From contig VWZW01006253.1 in NCBI GenBank assembly GCA_013397115.1, positions 501,687 to 565,686 of the forward strand: DNA of 64,000 nucleotides. Reading direction: 5' to 3'. This DNA is from Edolisoma coerulescens. Its lineage: Eukaryota; Chordata; Aves; Passeriformes; Campephagidae. The notes below the pieces were generated by a model, which was given only the letters and a program-made list of their open reading frames with translations, ran no database searches and had not been told where the DNA came from. Below are positions 38,965 through 51,075 of the stretch, in pieces (the stretch's first letter is position 1; every line of letters starts with the position of its first letter). The translations under genes were made by a program, and so were the position numbers.

Positions 38965-41900
38965 TACATCGATGTTTCTGGATATGAAGAATTTTCAAAC
39001 AAGAACAGTTGATCCAATACAGCTAAATAATTTTAATTCATGCTTATCCAGAATAGCAGTGTGGAAATCTGTAAGTGGGAGTTAAGTGACAAGTGTATAA
39101 CTAGGTGCAAATTGCTTGCATATTTATACAAAGTAAAAACAATCAAATATCAAATAATTAAATAAAAGAGCATTAAAGGAAGACTATGAATACTTAAATG
39201 CCGTAACTGCCAAATAATCATTAGTCATTTTCTGTCAGGTAAAGTACAGAAGTGAATTTTTGACAGTGCCTCTTGGATTAATGTAGATTTAGCCAGGATG
39301 TGAAAGTAATATTTCATGAAGACTAGAAGCTTTTTCACAGAGTTGTATCCATGAGTACAATAGAATAGGGTCTAGGGAGAAAAAAAACTGTCTTCCAGAA
39401 GTTCTGTTTTTTGGGATGAAGCCAGGAGGAGCTAAGAGCCTTATGAAATACTATGCCTAGACACAAAATTCAGCAGTGTAAATGCCACTATGAGGGCTAG
39501 ACACATATGTTAGGTTCAACAGTGCTGAGCTTTTCTGTGCCTAAATCCCCAGTCTTGATCTATCAGCTTAATAAAGCTGACTTTGAATGCCTCAAAATAG
39601 CTTTGAAAATGGAAGGAATCGTTAGAACATCACCTCCATAAGAAGGAATATATCTCTGGGATAGTATATTGAACAGATGCCAATTTCTGCTAGGGAACAA
39701 GAAATGTATTCTAATCCACCATGAAATTGAAAACACAACAGTAAAACACTATGGTGTAATAACAGAAAAATAATCAGTCATTGCAGCTATCTGTATTTAT
39801 GTCCTTTCATAACAAAATAAACAAATTAGAAAACATTAAAATACAGTGAAGTCTGTTTCTAAAGTGTGTAGGGCATATAATATAAAAGGGAAAGATAATG
39901 ACCCTGCAGCAAAGCCTTCACGGAAAGATGACAGAAACTTTTGCCCCTTAGTCATCTCTGAAGTTCAGGGGTCTGTTTAATTCCAAGTCTTTCTATGGAC
40001 ACATCTGTCAGATGGAAATATATTTGTACTATGCCTGTCCTGCTGAGACCCAGCAAGATGAATACTAAGAGGTCCAAAAGTGACTAAGGAACACTGAGAA
40101 CACCAAGCTTAAGGGTTTAAATCAGGGCTTTCTGAAAGAGATTTCTTTCTAAACTTTGAATTCTCAGCTCTTGTAGGTACTCCATTCATTACAAATGCTA
40201 ATAACCATGGCATTGAAATAAAAAAAAAAAAAAGAAAGGATGGGAAGGAAACGTAGCATTTAAAAATTATTCGGTGCCTCCTGCATATCCTTAGCTCCTT
40301 TTCTTGGAAAACCAGTTTAAATTTTTTCAAGTTAAGACATATAAATGGAAGCCATGTTTTCAACTCTTGGCCTAAGCCACTTGCCCAACAAAAAAGAAGA
40401 AACCCATGACAGGAGCAAGAGAAGAATCTGGATTTCCTAAGCCTGCTCCAGTATGAGAGCCAAGGGAGGACTGTGCAACCATTTGCAGGATTTTAGGTCT
40501 TTGTGGTAAAAATAGTGCCTGGTGAATGATCTACTTTTTTCAGTGACTGATATCACTCTGCTCAGTGAGACTTTAGAAAAAAAACTTAATGGCTTCAGAT
40601 AGCAAAGAGAAGGGTTGGTTTGGTGTAATAAAGTATCAGTGACCATAGAAAGGACATGGAAACCAGCTGGCAGTCATCATTGTAAAAACAGAAAGCACAG
40701 AATTTTGCTTCCAAAGTTGAAGTTCTTAGTCTCTCACAGTACCCTATTTTAATGGGTTTGTCAGACCAACAGTAAGTTAATCCACCAGCTCATCCACACA
40801 ATCATATTGTCAATGAATAAATACGGAAATTGTATGCTGTGTTAGTTTGATTTATCAAGTAAGAGAAATTAGGGACTTTTTCTAATCACAATTTCTATCC
40901 ATAAATATTTGTTACCATTTTTCAGCAGATCTAAATATATCTTTTTGAATGAATATGATCTATTAGCAGGAATTTTATTCTCCACTTCTATTCCCAGAGT
41001 ATATTACCCTTATTTCCCTCTTCTGACTTGGAAAAGAAGTTTCTCCTCTTCCATAAGTTTCTGTGCTCTCCTTGGCTTTTCCTGCCAAAACAACAGACCC
41101 TGCTCTATCTCATCACTCTCCACTGCTGACACTATCCCTTGAGCTCTCAGGGGCACAAACTGATGGATTTTGGAGGTTTTATGTTTAGTTAAGCAGACTT
41201 GTTTTTAATTTTATTTAACCAAAAGTCAAAAAAATCACAAAGAAAACAAAAATGGATAGAGCAGTTTGTTCCCACCAAGACCCATTCTCACTGCCAGGGT
41301 CTGGCACAAAGGCTGCTCAGGTCACGCCATCTCGGATGCATGAAGCTGTGCTGCCTCATGCGCACAAGGATGCAGCCAGTATATCAGGTAGGGAGCAAAA
41401 TCCAAGCTCAGGGATGCAGCAGGTGAGTGTGCTCATGAGCAGGGCTTTGCTGAGCACGAGGTGTAACCAGATGGCAAACCCATGATGGACAAGGTCTGTA
41501 ACACTGTCACAGGGGAGAGTAGAGACTGAGACAGGGATGTAAATGTGTGAGAGGAAGCTCCAGCTGTGTGACAGCAGAAGTCAGGGGTTAGTTACGTGTG
41601 ATTGCTTGCTAGACTTGGTGTAACAGGGAACATAAAGGCATATTCACATAGAGTGACATATCAGACTAGAAAGATCATTACATTTTATCCTCCCTTCCCC
41701 AGCCATTACCTTCTCTTCATCCTCTTCTTTCATGATGCCTACTCAGCACCTTTATAATTAATGTTTATTAATCAATCTGCCAGAATTGAAGTAGATTAAA
41801 GAAGATTTAAACTACACACTGTAATAACATTGAAGGAAACCAGAGGGCAAGTAGATGCTTTCAAAAGCTAAATCTGGATGTTGGTTGAATATCTGTGTGA

Positions 41901-44900
41901 TCAAGAAGCCATGAAAAAATTAACCTTGTAAAAGTGGAGAATATGAAATTATTTTCTAAAAGTCCACATCTAAATTACTACAAATTGGTTCATTTTAAAG
42001 GTATAGTGAATTCTTTGTTGTCTTGAGCACCTAGAATGTTGTCTATCTCTTCATGTACAGAAAATCTTTGATTAGGCAGCCTCTGTTTGCATGAGTGCTT
42101 CTGTCTGTGTTAATTTGTATGGCTATCCATGCTTATGTGTGTGTGTCAGGTGTGCCCACAGGGAATGCATGCTACTGGCTTGACCAACGAAGCTTGACCA
42201 TGGAGCTGCTCCAGCTCGGTTTCTCTCAGGCTACAGGACTCAGTGTCTCTGAACAAAGGTGACCAAAACCACATGTGCACATGAACCAGGCAATTTATCC
42301 TGGCAATTTATTAATATATTAATGCATATCTACATCTATAAGTTTAAAATATGTCTGCATGATTAGAAATGGCACTTAGACTCAGCAAGACTTTTCCAAG
42401 ATAAGTCAATTTGAGGAATGTCTGTAACAGAGAAGCTTGTGTCACCAACACAAATTCCCATTTTAAGACTAAATGCTGCTAAAACACATCCTTGTGACCA
42501 CTAAAAATTATTTTGTTTCACCTAACCTGGACAGTCACTTTCAAATAAGGGAAATGACACAGATGTCCCTCTCTTGCTAATGGGAAGAGAATCCACCAAT
42601 GTAGGAATGTTTGGGAGCTATCTTATTATGCACAAAGCAAAGAAGAGTCCTTGGAAAATGTTAGGTTTCATGCCCAGTAATGTGCTTTTATGTAGCAGTA
42701 ATATCTGCCAATACCATGGCATCAGGAGATTGAAACATGGACTTTGTCTTCTGGGGTTTTGTTTCATTTTGTTTATATACTGGAACCCAGGTGGGTCTAT
42801 CTGGGCCTTTATTTTTAATATCACAAGGCAGCTGTCTCCAGAAATTTTCAACAACTAGGCAGGATGTGATAAGAGGTCACGGTTCTCAGTGTGAAAAAGT
42901 CAGACATACCCCAAGACAATGATCTTCAAAAACACAGGTTTAAACAAATTGCTTTTAAAAACCTTCCCACACGAACTTAGCCTAAAGAACAACATGATAC
43001 AAGTTTTATTCCTGTCCTTCAGGCAGTTTAGACATCAGTACATATGTTTTATTTTTCAGCACTCATGAAAAACTTATCTTGCTTATCAAGAGTGCATATG
43101 GACCAGAATTACACGTATTCATGGAAAGCTGTCTGGTTTCTGGCCATATGCCATTTTGACAGTTCAGGGTTGTTTTCAGTACTGTATTGAAGGCATTAAG
43201 CAAATAACATTAAACAATTTAATAGAAATAGGGAGAACCTGAAAGGAAAACAAGTCTGATTAGCTACTAAGACTTTGAAACAATGAAGTGTTTTACGTGG
43301 GTAGCTTTTCCCTATATTTTAATTGTTTTACAGGAATTAAAACCTCGTGTTTAGACAAAACTTATTATTTCTTATTTAAACTACAATCCCTTTGATTTGG
43401 GCTTCAAAAATCATACTTTGAAAGAAGAATGCCATGGCTATGAAATAAATTCTACATATTTCTGCAGCAATGTAGCACTTGTGACAACAGTGTAGAAAAG
43501 GCCTTTATCTTAGGTTGACATTAGTAAAGAGTAGAAATGCTGTAGTCCTTTCCTAGTGACCAGCCTCTGTTACAACATAAATGAGGCCTGCTGTAACTCA
43601 GACCTTGTCAAACTCGGAAGCAAACAGATTGGTTTGCCTGCTATCCTCCCTATAATAGTAAGTCTAAGGTCCTCAGTAGCACTACACATTTGAAGTCAGA
43701 TTTCAAAGTATGACTTGAAAGTGATCTTCTCTAAAGTTGTTTAACAGATGCAGAAACTGAGAGACCCAAAGTTTTTGCTCTAGTCACTATGCAGATCTGC
43801 AACAGAACTGGAAACAGACCACAGTTCTAAGCCCAGTCCAAAGCCCTGCCTTGTAGTCACACTGCTAAATTTATAGCAAATTATTTTGTATAAAAGTCAT
43901 ACTTAGCAATGTAGTCGAAATCACCAAGAGTGCCATTTTCCATGCAGTCCCATTAGCAGCCTAAGTGAACATCTCTGCCAGCAACTTATGAACCCACCAC
44001 CTAATTCCCCTCACATTTGGCAGAAGTGTTGAGATAACTAAGCTTCTATTATCATTATGCTAATGATGAGAGATACTTGAAATTGCTCTGAATGAAGGAA
44101 AAGTTCAAACCTGGTTTGAGACTCTTTCAACATGTTCCTACTGGCAGAGACAAGTTTTTTAGGTTTTGTCCTTCCATAAAAGCTCAACACAAGGAAACGA
44201 GGCAGGGAACATTGTCTCTCCTTTGCACCACTCAGCAGCCTTCAGCATCACAGAGACAAGACATTGGAGAGGAGCCAGTGTACAGCCAGAAGATTGCAAG
44301 GACCTACTGGGGCAACCAGTTGTGAGTTTAATTGTAAAATGACTCCTTCAGACAGACAAAAATTGTCATCTAGACCCCAGTTATTCAGATTAAGCTTCTA
44401 TTAACAGATCCTTGGTGAGGATCTAAATATGTGAGAAACACTATAAAACACTTTTTAATTATTTCACTAGTTTCTTTTGGACAACAGTTTTCTTTTGACA
44501 CCTTCACAAGCCACAGTGAAGGTGGACAATGAGGAGATAAAGGCAGATACGTAATTGAGAAAATATAAAAATTGTTGCTTAACATTTTAGAGGTAAAAGG
44601 GAAGATTAATAGAGCAACAAATGATTTCATTAATTGAATATTTTTTCAAGTATTCATTACCCAAAGTTCCAAACCAGTTATTATCATTTTAAGGGAAGCG
44701 TTTTCAGTTTGACAGATATTTCTGAAAATGTTCTTTCCAGGGTGACCTGAAAGTTTGAAAAGGAATTCAGTTATTCAGGGACATGAAATGAATCATGGTC
44801 TTTTTTTGTAGTATGTTGGGTGGTTTGGGTGCATTTGGGTTTTTCACTGGAACTTCAAGCAAAGCAGATACTGTCACACTAATCCTGAGTAGCTGTGCTC

Positions 44901-44956
44901 AACCATGTCCTTATCTCTGAGTTTTACACAGCATTGGGACTCCTTAAGGGGGGTGC
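38456..44956. other. Noncoding DNA with trinucleotide microsatellites
   Basis: No recognisable gene. It holds the trinucleotide-rich block 38815-38964 and an A-run (40220-40234). A G+C-richer patch at 41270-41480 gives overlapping short frames in two registers with no domain. No LTR or LINE edge is seen until 44957. Confidence 0.55.
38905..38964 (+). repeat. (CAT)20 microsatellite
   Basis: Sixty bases of uninterrupted CAT, 20 units. It is preceded by ATT/GTT/TAC trinucleotide-rich sequence from 38815, so the block looks like successive expansions of related triplets. It is likely polymorphic. Confidence 0.95.
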
Positions 44957-45707
44957 TGATGAAGCGGGTTCCATGGCAAGGTTACACAGGGGGAATGGGG
45001 GGGTAGGAGGGACTGCAGGGGTGGCCTCTGTGAGAATGGACCAGGGGCTGGCTGCCCCATCCCGGGCAAAAGCAGCTCCTGCTGACTTCAAAACGGACCC
45101 TTGGCTCCACAAGGCTCAGTCACGCTGGTGGCATCTTTGTGAAAACATTTTTAAAAGGCTAAACACCACTTCACAGCAGCTGTGAGAACAAAATGATAAA
45201 AATGTGAGAGAAAAAACCTTCTAGGCACAAAGCTTATTCCTGGTTCTACATTGGAGCAGTTTGTGAAGGACTGCATCCCCCATACTGGAGCTGGGGGAAA
45301 TTAAGAGGAGGAAGGGCAGCAGAGACAAAGTGTTATAAGCTGCCTGCAGCCCCTATCCCTCAAAAGCTGTTTCACTTGCAGGAGGGAGAAGGAAGAAGAG
45401 TCGCAAACAAAGGAGTTAAGTTGAGCCTGAGAAAAAGGGGAGGTGGGAAAGGCAGGTTTAGTTTTGTCTTTTAGTTTTGTCTTTATGTCTCACTATCTTA
45501 CTCTATTTCTAATTGGCAGTAAATTAAATTAGTCTTCCCCAAGTTGAGCCTGTTTTGCCCATGATGGTAATTACTGACTGATCTCCCTGTTTTTATCTTA
45601 ACTCACAAGCTTTTTCATCACATTCTTTCCCTTTGTCCTGCGGAGGAGGAAAAGTGAGATGATGGCTGTAGGGGGGTCTGGCAGCCAGTCACTCTCAACC
45701 CACCACA
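44957..45707 (+). mobile_element. Avian ERV LTR, internally deleted, same family as 16880-17697
   Basis: It starts near 44957 with a decayed version of the family start (GGGTTCCATGGCAAGGTT). It continues through a TATA-like region (TTTTTAAAAGG near 45150) and GTGAGAACAAAATG/TGTGAGAGAAAAAACC (45182-45217). It keeps only one TTGGAGCAGTTTGTGAAGGA block (45250-45275). A weakened polyadenylation signal AGTAAA lies at 45518-45523, and the end is CTCTCAACCCACCACA at 45692-45707. Compared with the other copy it keeps the 5' half but has lost most of the ~48-bp array. No clean target-site duplication was found. The frames at 44895-45185 are incidental. Confidence 0.82.
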
Positions 45708-48700
45708 GCTGGAATTGTGGGACATCAAAGCATCTAGCACAGGGGAAATCAAACTACAGTAAAACAAAGCCTTCCCTTGCCATTGATTATATCTTCTCTC
45801 ATACATATATTTAAGTTTCTTGGAGCAATAAAAGAAACATTTTGGAAGAAATACTGGAAGAAACAGGAAGGTCCAGGAGTCGACAGTTGCTGCATACCTG
45901 TGTCATTTTTTTATCCCAAATGATGTGCTTTTGGCTGAGGCCAGCTCCACCATAGCCCATTGCTTTCTGGCTCCAGTCTTCTAGTGAAATCTAAACATTT
46001 CAGATAGATGTCTGGCAGTAAATCGTCTTTTCAAATATTTCCTAGCTCCTGTGTAATATCTGCGTGTAATGTCTCAGATACCCCTGGGATGTCTTGCATG
46101 GCACTTACATTTAGGCAACAGCAGTAAACCCCACACAGCCCAAGCAAGACTCTTGGCAGGAGGCTCATTCCCTCTTTTCTATGTGATTAAGGTCTAGGCC
46201 ATTCATAATTCACCTACGAATTCAAAAGGGGAATCCATCAAGAAAAAATTTACATTATTATATGTTTCATTAAGACTCACATCTTCTTACTGTTAAGCTA
46301 TCAGCTGTGTCAGAGGCTTCCCATCCACCAGGATATTATGACTGAATTAATTTCATAATTGTTCACCAGTTTAGCAAAATTATCGCCACTTACTTTTCCC
46401 TTAACCATAAATAAATACCATTCCCATATTTTCCTTCTGTTCATCATTGAATTCTTGCCAAGCTTCACCCCAGCCTCCCCCTTTCTTCTCTTTACTGGCA
46501 AGTTTTCAAGGGCATTTGAAGACAATGTTGAGAAAAATCATGACTGATCTACTCATGACTTCTATGGCAAGAACTGCTGCACTACAATTGCATGGGGAGA
46601 CAAAGGCTGACAGCTTTTTACGTTTCAGCAGCAATTTAAGGCTCTTAACCTTGAAGGCAATGGCAGCTGCTGACCCTCAAAGGCTGAATCCAGTTAGTGC
46701 TGAGCCAGAGAGTGAAGGGCTGAGCAGCTCTAGAGCCAGCCAGGTCAGCAGCAGCAGGAGGGCTCAGTGCCCCAAGATTTTTTCCCCTGACTGATGATTT
46801 CTTAAAGCTGCCTGGGCTGAAATACTGGTTCAAGCCAAGTAACTTGTTCTTGCAGCTTGTTTCAGGTAGCAAAGTAAGGTAGCCCATGACTGTACAGATA
46901 ATAACTCAATTTAGGAGCTAGTCTTGAAGGGCACAAAGTGACTCAATTCATCAGGACTTCCCTGGGAGCTGATGGTATTTGCCACTCTGCAGCATCAAGC
47001 TCTAAAAACAAATATAAATTAAAGACTCCTGAGTTGACTTTTCACAAAGTGATGCAGTGAGGATTGGTCTGACAGATTAAAGTGATAAAGCCAGCTAAAA
47101 GTTATGTTGTAATACTGAGTATTTATTGACTTGCAGTGTCCTGTAGTTGACAGACATCTGGCAAAATTCTGTAGTCGGTGGGGACTCATCTATAAGGGTG
47201 GTTAATTTCACTGGTAATTTGGCTGAAGCAAGACCAGTAAAGCCAAATTAATTCCATCGTAAAGCTCTGCAGATATTCAGTTTATGAGACTAAAAGACTT
47301 AAGCTACAGTCTTCTGTCTTTAACAGCTGATTAGTCCCTTGAACTAAACCTACTGGAAAAATCTTCAGTGCTACCCTTATTGAGGCCTTTATTATTTGTT
47401 CTGGGTCTTTGTTATAGGCTGCCCTTGGAGCTTTCTCTACCTGATTTTAATTAAGAATATATCTGAGCTTGGGAAAGTAATACCTGAAACAAAAAAGAGA
47501 TTTGTAATGACAACAGTACAGGAAATACTCATTTGTATTCAGAGCATGGAAGTGATGAGTGTTATTGCTAGCTGGTACCCTTGATACCACAGCCATATTG
47601 TTCATCTTTATACAATCCTGGGAGTTGAGTTCAAGTCCCATTGTCATTGCTGTTATTGTTATTTCTAGGCAAATGCACTTCTGGGTTTTAAATCAGATAT
47701 GATTGAAGACTTTACTCTTTTCTTCTTTGCCTTCCCCCTCTTCCCCTTGCAAATGTCGTGATTCCAGTCGCTTCAGGGGGAAAGAGTTTACTGAAAGGTT
47801 ATGCACTGGCTCCGGGATTCTCTGAGCTGGAATTGTCATCCTGCCAGTCCTGAGCAAAGAGGATTTTCATCAGCTGCTAACCAGCAAAGGACAATTAAGA
47901 AACCTGTTTTCAGTTCTTAATCCCACGGAAGTACCCATTACATAACACCACACCCCAAAACTGTTTTGCTCATCTCTGGGCTGGGATCTGGGTGATCTGC
48001 CCAAGAGTTCAAAGATGTCTTGTGAGAAGGAGGAAAAAAAAGGAGGATGACTTCACTCATTTTTTTTCAACATAGCTTGTCCCTAAAACCAGCAGAGAAA
48101 AGGATGTGCTGGGGCTTGAATGGTGTCAAGTTCTGAACATTGCAATTTTCCCTTATTAATTTTACCTAAGACTTATATGTAGTCTAATCACAGAGTAAAA
48201 GAGCAGTTGTTAGAAACATCTAGTTTTCCTTAAGTTAAATGTGTTATAATGATGACTGCTTTTCTAAATATTCCTGCAGTTATTAGCACAGCAAAGGAAT
48301 TTGAAATACTTACTGCAAAACAATATTAGTAGATTGCATTTACTGAGTAAAAAGGACATGATGTTATAAATTGTTTGTGCTATAGCATGAATGTTCAACA
48401 TAATATAAACTCTGACATTTTTTAGCACAAACAAGTGGCAGTGTTCTCATACCCTTTTGCTCAGAAAATCTGTCAAATGAGCAAGTGTAAACAGCAGTTT
48501 GAAAACAGTTCATGCCTGTGCTAACATTTTATTAATTACCACAAACAGATTTGAGATCAGATAATCTGCATGAAGTATTTCAATGCTATTTGAAGATACA
48601 AACTTGAAAAATTACGTCCAGTTCTGATTTCACTCAATTTTTTATAAAAATTATGTTAATTAAGAGATTTGTTGCAGTGTGTTAAAATACCATAGAGCCT

Positions 48701-48837
48701 ATCACTTACATATCACTTTGCTTATATCACTTAAGTATTTGATCTGGAGACAAGAATCAAAAACATGTGCTTCTGCTTGTACCACAGGAGGCCCTGTGTG
48801 ACCAACTCACTGTGTCATCCAGGGAAAAGGAATCAGC
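45708..48837. other. Noncoding DNA, no gene recognised
   Basis: No gene recognised. The 115-codon frame at 46447-46794 is low in domain content and overlaps other short frames. The stretch 48160-48720 is A+T-rich with relatively complex, non-repetitive sequence and could be conserved noncoding DNA. Confidence 0.5.
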
Positions 48838-49564
48838 TCAGTTCCCCCTCAGGAGGGCACTCATTATTGTGTCTCTCCCAGCAGAGAATTCATAACCATC
48901 TGGCTTCCAATTAAGCAAAACATACAAAAGTGCTTTTGCTGCTTTTAGTTGAAGTTGATAAACTCTCCCTGCAGAACTCAAAGAACTAAAGAGGAAGACA
49001 GCATTTAAGAACTGAACACAAGACACCATGCTGGAAGTTCAGATGTTTATTAGAGAAGGAATAGCATTGGGAACTTATTTCTAAATGTGTTTGAGTTTTA
49101 CATTAAACAACCATTTGGTAAAACATTGAAATATTCATTTTAGGCAAGGACTGGGAAAGCAATCACCTCTCTCCCAGGAGCCTGATTTCAGGATAAGGTC
49201 AAGGGCAGTGACCTCCACCAGGGAAACGAAAGCCTCCTGCCAGGGCTATGGAAGCTGCTGATGCAGCTCCAGAAAGCATGTGGATTTAGAACAGCAGCAT
49301 GTCTAATACTGCCTAGTGAGTAACATGGAGCTATGTGCTAATGTCTGGTCCTACAGTGTATAGGCAATCTCAGCATTTGTTGGAGTGATGATTTATTAAG
49401 AATTGAGGGCATTTCTCACCTGGCAGGATCAGGGCTTTAGACAGCAACACATTTTCTTGTTCACAAAGAAGCTCATCCATAGATAAGAAACTAGAGAAAG
49501 AGGGAGAAATATTCAGCAGCACCAGAAACAACAGAAGACCTGTGAGTAAACCTTGGCGAGGCAT
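48838..49564 (-). CDS. Speculative two-exon small secreted protein (exon 1 49420-49564, exon 2 48838-48968)
   Basis: Seen: on the minus strand an ATG at 49564-49562 (purine at -3) begins a frame with signal-peptide character. A short basic start (MPRQG) is followed by a leucine-rich core of about 12 residues (LLTGLLLFLVLL) and a small-residue stretch SPSFSS near residue 25. The frame meets a consensus splice donor CCAG|GTGAGA at 49420/49419. A downstream segment has a pyrimidine-rich acceptor ending CTGCAG at 48969 and continues in the matching phase to a TGA at 48838-48840. The join gives 91 residues with a 451-bp intron. An AATAAA (complement of 48528-48533) lies 305 bp past the stop. Read through without splicing, the same start gives a 64-residue peptide with three cysteines. 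Inference: possible secreted peptide. I recognise no family, and random AT-rich DNA can yield such a combination. Confidence 0.18.
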
Positions 49565-49615
49565 CTCTAAGCAGCACACTGAGATTGTAACAGAGCCCAG
49601 CCATATTTCAGAAGC

Positions 49616-50995
49616 AAAGACAAGATGTTTCTTCTCAGATAAAAGGGAGCAACATTGCAATAGTCTGAGACTGGGACCTTGAAACTGCTGAAAATGCTCA
49701 CTTCTGCCTAAACCCATTGTGATCCTGCTGTACCTGAACAGAAATGGAGCCTGAAATGTAAGCAAGAGTTGATATCCAGCTTTCCAAAGGGAAAGGATTA
49801 ATGAAACCTACAATGTGTCCTTCCTCCTGGTTTCTCAGCCTTATCACATGGCACTAGGAAAGGAAAAGCAGTAACAAAAGCAGCAATAAAATTACAGGCT
49901 GTGAGGTCTAGCAGGTCCCCTTTCCTCCACGTGCTCACTCAGGATTTCAGAGGGAGATAGCTAAAGATATACAATGGACTCATAGCAACCAACTTGGGCA
50001 GGCTATGCTGGGATGGTGGGAGGTGTGGGAGGAAGGGAAAGCTGCCTGTGAAGCCAAGCATGGGTGGCACAGTCCACTGGGCAGGAAGCTGTGCCAGGGA
50101 GCAGAGCCTGGTGCCTACCTGAGCCCACCACCCAACCTCCAGAGCAGCTCTCCTCCTAGTGTGTCTGGACTGTTATAAAGCAATTTTGATAACGTACCTG
50201 TGGTAACATCATAATTAGATCTTAATAACATATACTTCCTAAAGCACTGCATGCTTATCTGATCCTAAGCACCCCTGTTGTGTAGAGGGAACTGTCAATG
50301 ACTCAGGATGAAAATGTATGCAAACGTGAACTGTAGCAGTTTTCCTGAGACTATAAGCTGAAAGCACAGAAACAGGGTGACTGTGGGTTAGACATTCATA
50401 CTGACAATTTCTTATACAAAATAATATAACACCGAACAGAAACTGCTGTGTTTTCCTGATCTGAGCAGACCATCGCAAACCTTTCTGTGAGTTGAAGCTC
50501 TCCTCAGAGCACCTATTCTGAAACCTCAGCTGATCTTTTTTTAAGCTTCTCAAACTATACTTTTCATGAATGTTACCTCAAAGCAACTGAACTGACACTT
50601 CTGAAATTTTGCATTAGTACTTGTTTCTAAGCTTCTCAAGCATGAGAAGAAAGACAGACTTATCCTGGCATGAAGAAGAGCCTTATCCCCCAGCTGTACC
50701 ACTAGAGAATGATGAATTGGTATTTAACAAAATTCCTTAATGCCTCAGGCAATGGCACAACTAAATCTTAGTTTTGCTTTCCCTTTTCCTTTGTACTGTA
50801 CGAGTATGAAACTTAGAAAGAACTGTAACTGTTATGATATCCCAAATCCCTAGTGGATAGAGCCTTAGTGAGGTATGAATAAATGTAAAATATTATGTTT
50901 TGGATTGTTCTGGAACAGTCCAAAAGTCTAAGAAGAAGTAAACTCTCCAGATTTGAAGGAAATAGTGTCTGAAGATATTATCTTTCCTTATATTC
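49616..50995. other. Noncoding DNA, no gene recognised
   Basis: It includes a G+C-richer patch at 49985-50165 without CpG clustering. A TTTTATC TATA-like word (minus strand, about 49639-49645) lies about 75 bases upstream of the speculative ATG at 49564, but it is weak evidence for a promoter. Confidence 0.45.
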
Positions 50996-51075
50996 ATAGA
51001 ATCATAGAAAGGTTTGGACTGGAGGACACCTCTGAGAGATAATTGAGTCGAACCTCACACATCTAGTCCAACAAG
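50996..51075 (-). mobile_element. CR1 LINE 3'-tail fragment
   Basis: The plus strand reads TTCATAGAATCATAGAAAGG, then GGTTTGGACTGGAGGACACC and ATTGAGTCGAACCTC, the reverse complement of a CR1 3' end (GGTTTGGGTTGGAAGGGACC-type). About 80 bp remain. It is diverged and severely 5' truncated. Confidence 0.8.

Noticed and set aside
46447..46794. 115-codon plus frame
   Set aside because: No domain or signal sequence. The serine/alanine-rich end reflects AGC/CAG-rich sequence rather than coding bias.
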